From positions 159,021 through 205,561 of the forward strand of contig NZ_BMUT01000005.1 of assembly GCF_014650335.1 (NCBI RefSeq): a stretch of DNA of 46,541 bases, read 5' to 3'. This DNA is from Streptomyces hiroshimensis. GTDB lineage: Bacteria > Actinomycetota > Actinomycetes > Streptomycetales > Streptomycetaceae. Both the position numbers and the translations under genes were made by a program. This document shows, piece by piece, positions 39,713 through 46,541 of this stretch. The notes below the pieces were generated by a model that was not told where the DNA came from, did not search any database, and saw only the letters and a program-made list of their open reading frames with translations. Numbering within the stretch: the first letter of the stretch is position 1; the number at the start of each line of letters is the position of its first letter.

Positions 39713-40588
39713 TCAGCTCGCCTTGAAGACCTCCAGCAGACGGGTGAAGCTGTCGCCCCCGTACCCGCGCTCCACGCCGCGCCGGAAGACCTCCCGGACC
39801 GCGGCCGGCAGGGCGGCGTCGACCCCCGAGCCCTCGGTGGTGTGGACGACGTGGTCGACGCTGGCCACCCCCATGGCGAGCTTGTCGACGTCACCCTCGT
39901 GGTGACCGGCGTCGATGCGCGGGGCGTAGAAGGCGAGGAAGCCCGGGATCGAGGCCATCGTGGACTGCGCGTACGGCAGGAACTCCTGCGCGGTGATGCC
40001 GTTCGCGGCGGTGATCGCGGTGGCGTGCAGGTAGCTGAGCATCGCGGTCCAGAACATGTCCATCTGGATCTGGTAGAACAGCGCGGCGCTACCGGGGTCC
40101 GTGCCGCGGTAGTCCGCTCCGGTGAGCACCTTCAGGGCGGCCTCGTGGGCCTGGAAGACCTCCTTGGGGCCGCTGTAGAAGGTGGACGACTCCGGCTTGC
40201 CGATGCCCGAGGGCGGCACCTGCACCCCGCCCGTGAGGTGCTCGGCCCCGCGCCCGGCGGCCCACGCGGCGGCCTCGCGGGCCCGCTCCGGGGTGTCCGA
40301 GCTGAGGTTCACCAGGACCCGGCCGGGCAGGGCGGCCGCGGCGGGCTCCAGGATCGCGTACATCGCGTCATAGTCGGTCAGGCTGAGGATCACCAGCTCG
40401 TTCGCGGCCAGGGCCTCCTCGGCGCCGGCCGCACGGTGCGCGCCCCGTGCGACCAGGGCGTCGGCCTTGGCGGCGGTGCGGTTCCAGACCGTCACCTCGT
40501 AGCCGGCGTCCAGGTACGCCCCCGCCATCGCCTGACCCATCGGGCCGAGGCCGATGACGGTCACTGCTCGCTTGTCCGCGGAAACCAT
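39713..40588 (-). CDS. Imine-reductase-like NADPH oxidoreductase
   Basis: A 291-residue beta-hydroxyacid dehydrogenase-fold protein. The NADPH fold is VTVIGLGPMGQAMAGAYLDAGYEVTVWNRTAAKADAL (R after WN suits NADPH). Then come NLSSDTPERAREAAAW and the long interdomain helix region AALFYQIQMDMFWTAMLSYLHATAIT. By eye this aligns with imine reductases, and Tyr occupies the place where (R)-type enzymes have the catalytic Asp, suggesting an (S)-type or other specificity. A 6-phosphogluconate-dehydrogenase-like oxidoreductase of unknown substrate is the cautious alternative. Start MVSADKRAVTV at 40588, just below an operator shared with the divergent TetR. Confidence 0.82.
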   Translation of the reverse strand: MVSADKRAVTVIGLGPMGQAMAGAYLDAGYEVTVWNRTAAKADALVARGAHRAAGAEEALAANELVILSLTDYDAMYAILEPAAAALPGRVLVNLSSDTPERAREAAAWAAGRGAEHLTGGVQVPPSGIGKPESSTFYSGPKEVFQAHEAALKVLTGADYRGTDPGSAALFYQIQMDMFWTAMLSYLHATAITAANGITAQEFLPYAQSTMASIPGFLAFYAPRIDAGHHEGDVDKLAMGVASVDHVVHTTEGSGVDAALPAAVREVFRRGVERGYGGDSFTRLLEVFKAS

Positions 40589-40603
40589 GAATCCACACCC
40601 CTC

Positions 40604-40665
40604 TAGAACGAACGCTCTATCCAGCAACGGGATCAACGTAACACGCATCTAGAACGAACGCTCTA
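40604..40665. promoter_or_regulatory. Duplicated TetR operator at the imine-reductase promoter
   Basis: The 16-bp near-palindrome TAGAACGAACGCTCTA occurs twice, at 40604-40619 and 40650-40665, identical and 46 bp apart. The first lies by the oxidoreductase start. The second occupies the promoter of tetR, whose -10 TATATT is at 40668-40673, 9 bp before its GTG. This arrangement predicts repression of both genes by the TetR protein. Confidence 0.75.
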
Positions 40666-40682
40666 CCTATATTCTCGGCAGG

Positions 40683-41318
40683 GTGAAGACGACCCCGGAG
40701 CACGACTCCCCGGAGCAGGACCACGACGAACCCGCCGCGGGGCCGGACGCCGGCCTCGGCACGCGCGAGCGGATCGTCCGCGCGGCATCCCGGCTGATGC
40801 AGCGTCAGGGCTACGAAGGCACGGGCATCAAACAGATCTCCCGGGAGGCGAACGCGACGCTCGGGTCGGTCTACCACTTCTTCCCCGGCGGCAAGCAGGA
40901 GCTGGCCACCGAGGCGATCCGGCACGGCGACCGGGAGTTCGCCGGCATGCTGCGCACGGCGCTGGAGAGCCGGCCGGACCCGGCCGAGGCGGTGCTCGCC
41001 GCCGCCGGGCTCGTCGCCGCGGAGCTGCGCGCCTCCGACTGGCTGGACGGCTGCCCGGTCACGGCCACGTCCCTGGGCACCGCCGCGAACGCCCCCGGCA
41101 TCCGGCTGGCGGCCGCCGAGGCGTTCGAGCGCTGGCGGGGCCTGGTGCACGACCGGCTCCTCGCCGCCGGATTCGCCGCGCAGGACGCCCGCGAGCTCGC
41201 GCACACGGTGATCAACACGCTGGAGGGCGCCGAGCTGACGGCTCAGATCGCCCGCAGCGAGGAGCCCCTGCTCATCGCGGGGCGCCATCTGGCGCGCCTG
41301 ATCGACTCCTACCGCTGA
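40683..41318 (+). CDS. TetR family regulator of the imine-reductase gene
   Basis: A 211-residue TetR regulator with a GTG start and a short, possibly near-leaderless 5' end. The HTH is GTRERIVRAASRLMQRQGYEGTGIKQISREANATLGSVYHFFPGGKQEL; the C-terminal domain is of the LmrA/YxaF type (WLDGCPVTATSLGTAANAPGIRLAAAEAFERWRGLVHDRLLAAG). It is divergent from the imine-reductase-like gene and surely binds the duplicated operator between them. The ligand is unknown, possibly an amine or imine. It converges on another TetR gene 34 bp away. Confidence 0.93.
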   Translation: MKTTPEHDSPEQDHDEPAAGPDAGLGTRERIVRAASRLMQRQGYEGTGIKQISREANATLGSVYHFFPGGKQELATEAIRHGDREFAGMLRTALESRPDPAEAVLAAAGLVAAELRASDWLDGCPVTATSLGTAANAPGIRLAAAEAFERWRGLVHDRLLAAGFAAQDARELAHTVINTLEGAELTAQIARSEEPLLIAGRHLARLIDSYR

Positions 41319-41352
41319 GCCCGGCGCGGGGCGGGCTCAGCGGCGTCCCCCG

Positions 41353-41976
41353 TCAGCCGCCCGCCCCCTCCGGCGCGCCGGGCGCGCCCGGCGCGTCCAG
41401 CACCGTGCCCGCGAGCGCCCGCCGGGCACCCTCGACGATCTCCTTGCCGGTGGGCGCCGCCGCGGGATCGATGAGCCACTGCGTCAACAGCCCTATGAAC
41501 AGGGCGTGATAGAAGGCGCCCACCGTACGGGTCGCCTCCGGGCCGACCGCGCTGTCGTGGACGCCCTCGAAGAGCGCCACCATGCCCTCGCGCCCGCCGG
41601 GCTGCACCGCGGCGAACTTCTCCCTGAGCTCGGGGTTCTTCACCAGCTGGCCGATGATCTCCAGCTGCGCCGACCAGAACGCGCGGTCGTTCGCGAAGCC
41701 CGCGGTCACCCGGTCCAGCGTGGCGGCGAGGCGGTCCTCGCGCGGAGCGTCCGGATCCACAGCGGAGGCGATGACGGGTGCCGCCCCGTCGGCCCATTCC
41801 ACGGTCAGCTGGATGAACGCCTCCATCATCAGCGCTTCCTTCGAACCGTAGTGGTAGCCGATGGAGGCGAGGTTGGCCCCCGAGGCGGCCACGATGTCGC
41901 GCGCCGTGGTGCGCGTCCAGCCCTTGTCGAGCAGGCAGCGCTTGGCGCCCTCGAGCAGATCTTCGCGATGTCCCAT
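41353..41976 (-). CDS. TetR family regulator of a drug exporter
   Basis: A 207-residue TetR protein with start MGHREDLLEGAKRCLL (41976). The HTH is GWTRTTARDIVAASGANLASIGYHYGSKEALM, and the C-terminal half (FWSAQLEIIGQLVKNPELREKFA, FYHALFIGLLTQWLIDP) is of the common TetR_C type. It is divergent from the DHA2 exporter across 96 bp filled with 13-bp repeats that look like its operator, so it is probably that exporter's repressor, released by an exported compound. Confidence 0.92.
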   Translation of the reverse strand: MGHREDLLEGAKRCLLDKGWTRTTARDIVAASGANLASIGYHYGSKEALMMEAFIQLTVEWADGAAPVIASAVDPDAPREDRLAATLDRVTAGFANDRAFWSAQLEIIGQLVKNPELREKFAAVQPGGREGMVALFEGVHDSAVGPEATRTVGAFYHALFIGLLTQWLIDPAAAPTGKEIVEGARRALAGTVLDAPGAPGAPEGAGG

Positions 41977-41996
41977 GTCAGCAGCGTAACCGCAGC

Positions 41997-42064
41997 CATA
42001 CATCCGTCCTAGACGACCGTCCTATACAAGCGTCATAGACAAGCGTTTAAGACGTGCGTATAGT
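41997..42064 (+). promoter_or_regulatory. Exporter promoter inside a 13-bp operator array
   Basis: Five tandem 13-bp units start at 41997, 42010, 42023, 42036 and 42049 (for example TAGACGACCGTCC, TATACAAGCGTCA, TAGACAAGCGTTT); the outer ones are degenerate. The joins create GTCxTAGAC-like dyads. A strong promoter overlaps them: -35 TAGACA (42036-42041), a 17-bp spacer, and -10 TATAGT (42059-42064), only 8 bp before the exporter ATG, implying a leaderless transcript. Confidence 0.7.
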
Positions 42065-42072
42065 CGCCGTCC

Positions 42073-43602
42073 ATGACGACCCCACTGGCGACCCCGCCCG
42101 CCCGCACCCTCGCGGGCCGCAAGGAATGGACGGCCTTCACCGTCCTCCTGCTGCCCCTGCTCCTGGTCTCGATGGACGTCTCCGTCCTCTTCTTCGCCAT
42201 GCCGGCCATCGGCCGGGACCTGGAGCCGACCGGCACCCAGCAGCTGTGGATCTTCGACAGCTACGCCTTCGCCCTCGCCGGACTGCTGATCACCATGGGG
42301 GCCCTCGGGGACCGCATCGGCCGCCGCAGGCTGCTGCTGGCCGGGGCGGGCGCCTTCGGTGTCGCGTCGGTCTTCGCCGCGTACGCGCAGAGCGCGGAGA
42401 TGCTGATAGCCGCGCGCGCCGTGCTCGGGCTGGGCGGGGCCACCCTGATGCCCTCGACCATGGCGCTGGTGCGCAACATGTTCCACGACGACCGGCAGCG
42501 CAGTAAGGCGATCGGCATCTGGTCGGGCGCCATGGCGGGCGGCATCGCGCTCGGTTCGGTGCTCGGCGGGCTGCTGCTGGAGCACTTCTGGTGGGGCTCG
42601 GCGTTCCTCGTCAACGTCCCCGCGATGGTGCTGCTGCTGGTGCTCGCGCCGCTGCTCGTGCCGGAGTCCAAGGACCCGCGCCCGGGCCGGTTCGACCTGC
42701 CGAGCGTGCCGCTGTCGATCGGCGCCGTCATCCCGGTGATCTACGGAGTCAAGGAAATCGCTGCGGAGGGCCTCGCCCCGGTGCCTGCGGCGTGCGTGGC
42801 CGCCGGCCTCCTGATCGGCGCCGCGTTCGTGCGGCGCCAGCGCGGCCGGGACGACGCGCTGATCAGCCGGGAGCTGTTCCGTCACCGTGTCTTCGGGGCG
42901 GGCGTCGGGATCAACACGCTGGCCACGTTCGGCATGATGGGCTCCGCCTACTTCACCACGCAGTACCTGCAGTCCGTGCTCGGCAAGGGCCCGCTGGAGG
43001 CGGCGCTGTGGGGCGCCGTCCCCTCCGTGGCGGTCGGCTGCGTCGCCCCGCTCGCCACCGTCGCCGGGCAGCGGGCCCCCAAGGCCTACGTCATGGCGGC
43101 CGGCTTCGTCCTCGCCGCCGCGGGCTACGGGCTGCTGGCGGGCGCCGGCACGGACTCCCTGGCCCTGACGCTGGCCGGCGCGGCGGTCATCGCCTCCGGC
43201 ATCGTCGTGGTCATGGCCCTGGTCTCCGACATGGCGCTCGGCAGCGCCCCGCCGGAGAAGGCGGGCAGCGCGGCCTCCCTGCTGGAGACCGGCCAGGAGC
43301 TGGGCGGGGCGCTGGGCATGGCGCTCTTCGGCAGCGTGGGCGTGGCCGTCTACCGCCGCGACATGACCGGCGACCTGCCCGCGGACCTGCCGCACGGGGC
43401 GCTGGACGCGGCCCGCGAGACTCTCGGCGGGGCGGCGGCGGTCGCCGCCCGGCTGCCGGGGCGGGCCGGCGAAACGGTTCTCGCCGCCTCGCACGAGGCC
43501 TTCACCCACGGCATGAACGTGGCCGCCGCCGGCGGAACGGCCGTACTGCTGCTGTCCGCTGCGGTCACGGTGGCCACGCTGCGGCGGGTGCGGGGCGCCT
43601 GA
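42073..43602 (+). CDS. DHA2-family MFS drug exporter
   Basis: A 509-residue, 14-helix major facilitator of the DHA2 (QacA/SmvA) type. It shows the motif A region GALGDRIGRRRLLLAGAGAFG, motif C-like IWSGAMAGGIALGSVLGGLLLEHFWWGSAFLVNVPAM, and the start LLPLLLVSMDVSVLFFAMPAIGRDLEPTGTQQLWIFDSY with the membrane Asp residues typical of cation-drug antiporters. It would expel cationic or hydrophobic compounds in exchange for protons. It is divergent from the adjacent TetR, which probably represses it. No terminator with a T-tract is seen after it. Confidence 0.93.
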   Translation: MTTPLATPPARTLAGRKEWTAFTVLLLPLLLVSMDVSVLFFAMPAIGRDLEPTGTQQLWIFDSYAFALAGLLITMGALGDRIGRRRLLLAGAGAFGVASVFAAYAQSAEMLIAARAVLGLGGATLMPSTMALVRNMFHDDRQRSKAIGIWSGAMAGGIALGSVLGGLLLEHFWWGSAFLVNVPAMVLLLVLAPLLVPESKDPRPGRFDLPSVPLSIGAVIPVIYGVKEIAAEGLAPVPAACVAAGLLIGAAFVRRQRGRDDALISRELFRHRVFGAGVGINTLATFGMMGSAYFTTQYLQSVLGKGPLEAALWGAVPSVAVGCVAPLATVAGQRAPKAYVMAAGFVLAAAGYGLLAGAGTDSLALTLAGAAVIASGIVVVMALVSDMALGSAPPEKAGSAASLLETGQELGGALGMALFGSVGVAVYRRDMTGDLPADLPHGALDAARETLGGAAAVAARLPGRAGETVLAASHEAFTHGMNVAAAGGTAVLLLSAAVTVATLRRVRGA

Positions 43603-43682
43603 CGGGGGGGCGCGGGGCGGTGCCTCGCCGTCGTGGTGCCTCGTCCTCGCGGCGGGAGGTGAGCCCGCCCGGCGCGGGCCCC

Positions 43683-43710
43683 TATGAACCGTCATGAACC
43701 GTCATGAACC
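43683..43710. repeat. 10-bp tandem repeat at a gene end
   Basis: ATGAACCGTC repeated 2.7 times (starts at 43684, 43694 and 43704) straddles the stop codon of the GntR-TetR gene, probably a slippage product that set the present C-terminus. Confidence 0.6.
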
Positions 43711-44592
43711 CTCGCGCCGCTGTTCGACGTACACGCCCAGCCCGTCCAGCAGCCTGGCCAGGCCGAACTCGAACAGCGCGTCGACGTCGGCGTCGCCGCC
43801 GCCCCGTGCCCGCCGGGCGGCCGCCCCGTCCTCCAGGGTCACGGCCACGCCGCGCACGTACCCCGCGACCGTGAGCCCGATGCGTAACGCCGCACCGGCC
43901 TCCAGGCCGGTCCCGAGGGCCGGGGCCATCGCCCACTCCATGAGGCCGGTGACGTACACGGGGAGCTGTGGGCGGGGGACGGTCACCATCGCCCTGGCCA
44001 GCCACGGATGGCGGCGGTAGACGGCCCACTGGTGCAGGGCGGCCGCGTGCAGACGGCCGCGCCAGTCGCCGGGGGTGCTGCCGGAGAGGCCGCGCTCGCC
44101 GAAGGCGGCGTCCGCCATCAGGGCGACGAGGTCGTCCTTGCCGGGCACGTGCCGGTACAACGCCATGGTGGGGACGCCGAGTTCGGCGGCGAGGGCGCGC
44201 ATGGACAGGGCCGCGGCGCCGTGGGCGTCGGCCCGTGCGACGGCCGTCCGCACGATGCGCTCGCGGGTGAGCGCCCTCAGCGCGCCCGCCGCGCGGGTCG
44301 GCCGCCCGCCGGGCCCCGCGCAGGCCCCGTCCCCCGGCCCGGCCCCGCCGCACGGGGCGGCCACGACGGTGCCGACGCCGGGCACCGCCCGCACCATGCC
44401 CTCCTCGCGCAGGACCGTCAGGACCTTGGCGGCGGTCGCCGTCGCGACGCCCCACTCCTGGGCGATCCGCCGTACGGAGGGCACCTTCTCCCCCGCGCGG
44501 ATCTCGCCGGAGGCGATGCGGGCGCGGAGTTCGGCGGCGATGCGGCGGTACGGTGCGGACGCCGGGGCGGCGGGCTGTTCCAGTACACCCAT
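43702..44592 (-). CDS. GntR-TetR double-HTH regulator
   Basis: A 296-residue protein with two DNA-binding domains. Residues ~14-78 are a GntR winged helix (YRRIAAELRARIASGEIRAGEKVPSVRRIAQEWGVATATAAKVLTVLREEGMVRAVPGVGTVV). After a Gly/Pro linker, residues ~107-160 are a TetR HTH (TRERIVRTAVARADAHGAAALSMRALAAELGVPTMALYRHVPGKDDL), then a TetR_C_1-type ligand domain. The fusion is known in actinobacteria. Target genes may include the upstream-lying exporter, which is convergent. The Leu of GAALRIG is a TTA codon (43885-43887), so synthesis may need bldA tRNA. Confidence 0.9.
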   Translation of the reverse strand: MGVLEQPAAPASAPYRRIAAELRARIASGEIRAGEKVPSVRRIAQEWGVATATAAKVLTVLREEGMVRAVPGVGTVVAAPCGGAGPGDGACAGPGGRPTRAAGALRALTRERIVRTAVARADAHGAAALSMRALAAELGVPTMALYRHVPGKDDLVALMADAAFGERGLSGSTPGDWRGRLHAAALHQWAVYRRHPWLARAMVTVPRPQLPVYVTGLMEWAMAPALGTGLEAGAALRIGLTVAGYVRGVAVTLEDGAAARRARGGGDADVDALFEFGLARLLDGLGVYVEQRREGS

Positions 44593-44720
44593 GACGGGAA
44601 GGCTAGGAGAGCCGCGGGGCGCTGCGGAAGGCGCGTCCCACCGGCGGTGGGCGCGCCGCGGCCCCGGGCCGGACTGCCCTGTCCTGTCCTGTAAGCCGGA
44701 CTCCCCCGCCCCGCAAGGAC

Positions 44721-44758
44721 GACGGGCCCGGCCGCCCCGAGAGGCGGACGGACCCGTC
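44721..44758 (-). terminator. Terminator of serA
   Basis: Arms of 16 bp (44721-44736 and 44743-44758) with one wobble and one mismatch, 18 bp past the serA stop codon. Confidence 0.65.
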
Positions 44759-44776
44759 GAGGGTGCTTGCCGTACG

Positions 44777-46381
44777 TCAGTCCGTCAGGTTCACCGCGCG
44801 GGCCGACGCCGCGCCGATCTCCTCGGCGATCTCCGACAGCACCGCCGGGGAAACCGACTCGTCGACCGTGAGGGCGACGAGCGCCTCGCCGCCCTCCGTG
44901 GCGCGGGAGACCTGCATGCCCGCGATGTTGATGCCGGCCTCGCCGAGGATGCGGCCCAGCGTGCCGACGACGCCGGGGCGGTCGGCGTAGCGGAAGAAGG
45001 CCATGTGGTCGGCGAGGGCGAGGTCCACGTCGTGGTCCCCCACGGCGACGATCTTCTGCAGGTTCTTCGGGCCGGCCAGGGTGCCGGAGATGGAGACCTC
45101 GTCGCCACCGGCGAGCGTGCCGCGCACGGTGACCACGTTGCGGTGCTCGGCCGACTCGGAGCTGGTGGTCAGCCGCACCTCGACGCCGCGCTCCTGCGCG
45201 AACAGCGGGGCGTTGACGTAGGAGACCGTCTCGTCGACGACGTCCTCGAAGACGCCCTTGAGGGCGGACAGCTCCAGGACCTTGACGTCGTACTGGGTGA
45301 GCTCGCCGTAGACCTCGACGTCGAGGCGGACCGCGACCTCGCCGGCCAGCGCCGTGAAGATCCGGCCGAGCTTCTCGGCCAGCGGCAGGGCGGGCTTGAC
45401 GTCCTCGGCGATGACGCCGCCCTGGACGTTGACCGCGTCCGGCACGAGCTCGCCGGCGAGGGCGAGCCGCACGGAGCGGGCGACGGCGATGCCGGCCTTC
45501 TCCTGGGCCTCGCCGGTGGAGGCGCCGAGGTGCGGGGTGGCCACCACGTTGTCGAACTCGAAGAGGGGGGAGTCGGTGCACGGCTCCGAGGCGTAGACGT
45601 CGAGGCCCGCGCCCGCGACGCGGCCCTCCTTCAGGGCCGCGGCGAGCGCCGCCTCGTCCACGATGCCGCCGCGCGCGGCGTTGACGATCCGGACGCTGGG
45701 CTTGACCTTGCGCAGGGCCTCGTCGCCGATGAGCCCGAGCGTCTCCGGCGTCTTGGGCAGGTGCACGGTGATGAAGTCCGCGACCTCCAGGAGCTCGTCG
45801 AGCGTCACCAGCTTGACGCCCATCTGGGCGGCGCGGGCGGGCTGGACGTACGGGTCGTAGGCGACGACCTTCATCCCGAAGGCGGACATCCGCTGGGCGA
45901 CGAGCACTCCGATCCGGCCGAGGCCGACGACGCCGAGGGTCTTCTCGGACAGCTCGACGCCGGTGTACTTGGAGCGCTTCCACTCGCCGTTCTTCAGCGC
46001 GGAGTTGGCCTGCGGGATGTTGCGCGCGGTGGCGATGAGCAGGCCGCAGGCGAGCTCGGCGGCGGTGACGATGTTGGAGGTCGGGGCGTTCACGACCATC
46101 ACGCCGGCCTTGGTGGCGGCGGAGACGTCGACGTTGTCCAGGCCGACGCCGGCGCGGGCGACGACCCGCAGCTTCTTCGCGGCGGCGATGGCCTCCGCGT
46201 CGATCTTGGTGGCGCTGCGTACGAGCACGGCGTCGACGTCGGCAATGGCGGGCAGCAGCTCCGCGCGGTCGGCGCCGTTGCAGTGCCGGATCTCGAAGTC
46301 GGGGCCGAGCGCGTCGACGGTGGCCGGGGAGAGCTCCTCGGCGATCAGCACGACGGGTTTGCGGGGCGAAACAGTGCTCAC
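44777..46381 (-). CDS. serA: D-3-phosphoglycerate dehydrogenase
   Basis: A 534-residue long-type SerA. The GTG at 46381 is chosen because GAGGA lies just upstream; the frame open to 46471 has a Pro-rich leader without a ribosome site. Domains are the substrate-binding/NAD core (VARAGVGLDNVDVSAATKAGVMV, GVVGLGRIGVLVAQRM, the catalytic Arg in NAARGGIVDEAAL and His in VATPHLGASTGEAQ), an ASB intervening domain (~320-450) and a C-terminal ACT domain (FRYADRPGVVGTLGRILGEAGINIAGMQVSR). It makes 3-phosphohydroxypyruvate, the first step of serine synthesis, and is probably serine-inhibited like the mycobacterial enzyme. Nothing clear is seen in the 160 bp upstream to the window edge. Confidence 0.96.
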   Translation of the reverse strand: MSTVSPRKPVVLIAEELSPATVDALGPDFEIRHCNGADRAELLPAIADVDAVLVRSATKIDAEAIAAAKKLRVVARAGVGLDNVDVSAATKAGVMVVNAPTSNIVTAAELACGLLIATARNIPQANSALKNGEWKRSKYTGVELSEKTLGVVGLGRIGVLVAQRMSAFGMKVVAYDPYVQPARAAQMGVKLVTLDELLEVADFITVHLPKTPETLGLIGDEALRKVKPSVRIVNAARGGIVDEAALAAALKEGRVAGAGLDVYASEPCTDSPLFEFDNVVATPHLGASTGEAQEKAGIAVARSVRLALAGELVPDAVNVQGGVIAEDVKPALPLAEKLGRIFTALAGEVAVRLDVEVYGELTQYDVKVLELSALKGVFEDVVDETVSYVNAPLFAQERGVEVRLTTSSESAEHRNVVTVRGTLAGGDEVSISGTLAGPKNLQKIVAVGDHDVDLALADHMAFFRYADRPGVVGTLGRILGEAGINIAGMQVSRATEGGEALVALTVDESVSPAVLSEIAEEIGAASARAVNLTD

Positions 46382-46541
46382 GGAGTCCTCAGTCCTCACT
46401 GGTCCATGGCGGACGGCCGTCCCGACGGCCGCAGGCGGTGAAGGGGGCAGGCAGCCGCGTGGAAGACGCACGACGCTGTGAGCCTGGTACGCGCTTGTTG
46501 GTGTGCAGTGTATCGGCGGTTGCCGCGCCCTCGCGCGAGCT

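Overview
The window is high-GC actinobacterial DNA, almost certainly from Streptomyces or a very close relative. Signs of this are heavy GC third-position bias, frequent GTG starts, two 'conservon' operons (cvnA-D), an accE-pccB pair, many TetR/MerR/GntR regulators with their own operators, and two genes carrying single rare TTA (bldA-type) leucine codons. From memory, the gene order resembles the S. coelicolor chromosome core around cvn1/cvn2, accB/accE, cimA, ilvE/leuB and serA. I could not check this by alignment. No phage, transposon, integrase, rRNA or CRISPR array is visible.

Layout. 1-2.7 kb: a DUF4188 gene divergent from a MerR regulator, then a STAS / MEDS-ATPase signalling pair. 2.8-5.9 kb: five minus-strand tRNA genes (three Glu-CUC, two Gln-CUG) with promoter and terminator, just downstream of gltX and an FAH-family hydrolase. 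This puts the glutamyl-tRNA synthetase beside both tRNAs that it is expected to charge. 6.0-17.2 kb: a small unknown gene, then two tandem plus-strand conservons. Each encodes a membrane sensor kinase with a long disordered tail (CvnA), a Roadblock protein (CvnB), a DUF742 protein (CvnC) and a small GTPase (CvnD). Parts of cvnB and cvnD are identical between the copies at every base while the rest has diverged, which suggests gene conversion. 17.3-19.1 kb: acyl-CoA carboxylase beta and epsilon subunits. 19.3-24.9 kb: a Tat-exported family 8 polysaccharide lyase, a YceI protein behind two MarR-like palindromes, and an FAD monooxygenase divergent from a TetR regulator.

24.9-30.7 kb holds branched-chain amino-acid genes on the minus strand (leuB, ilvE, an MHS-type transporter, cimA). 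cimA has a leader that looks like a ribosome-mediated attenuator: a 16-residue leader peptide with two consecutive ATT isoleucine codons, then an intrinsic terminator. 30.8-33.8 kb: a Tat-exported purple-acid-phosphatase-like enzyme with a PHO-box-like upstream site, a 49-residue unknown protein and an atypical CdsA-like membrane protein. 33.9-38.0 kb: proline catabolism (proline dehydrogenase, then P5C dehydrogenase) divergent from a PucR/PutR-type regulator. 38.0-39.5 kb: a cytochrome P450 with its ferredoxin. 39.7-44.6 kb: an imine-reductase-like enzyme and its divergent TetR, a second TetR divergent from a DHA2 drug exporter, and a GntR-TetR double-HTH regulator with a TTA codon. 44.8-46.4 kb: serA.

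The most interesting items are the concerted evolution of the tandem conservons, the cimA attenuator, an unexplained 11-bp tandem repeat right after the first cvnD, and several well-defined operator arrays at divergent regulator/target pairs.
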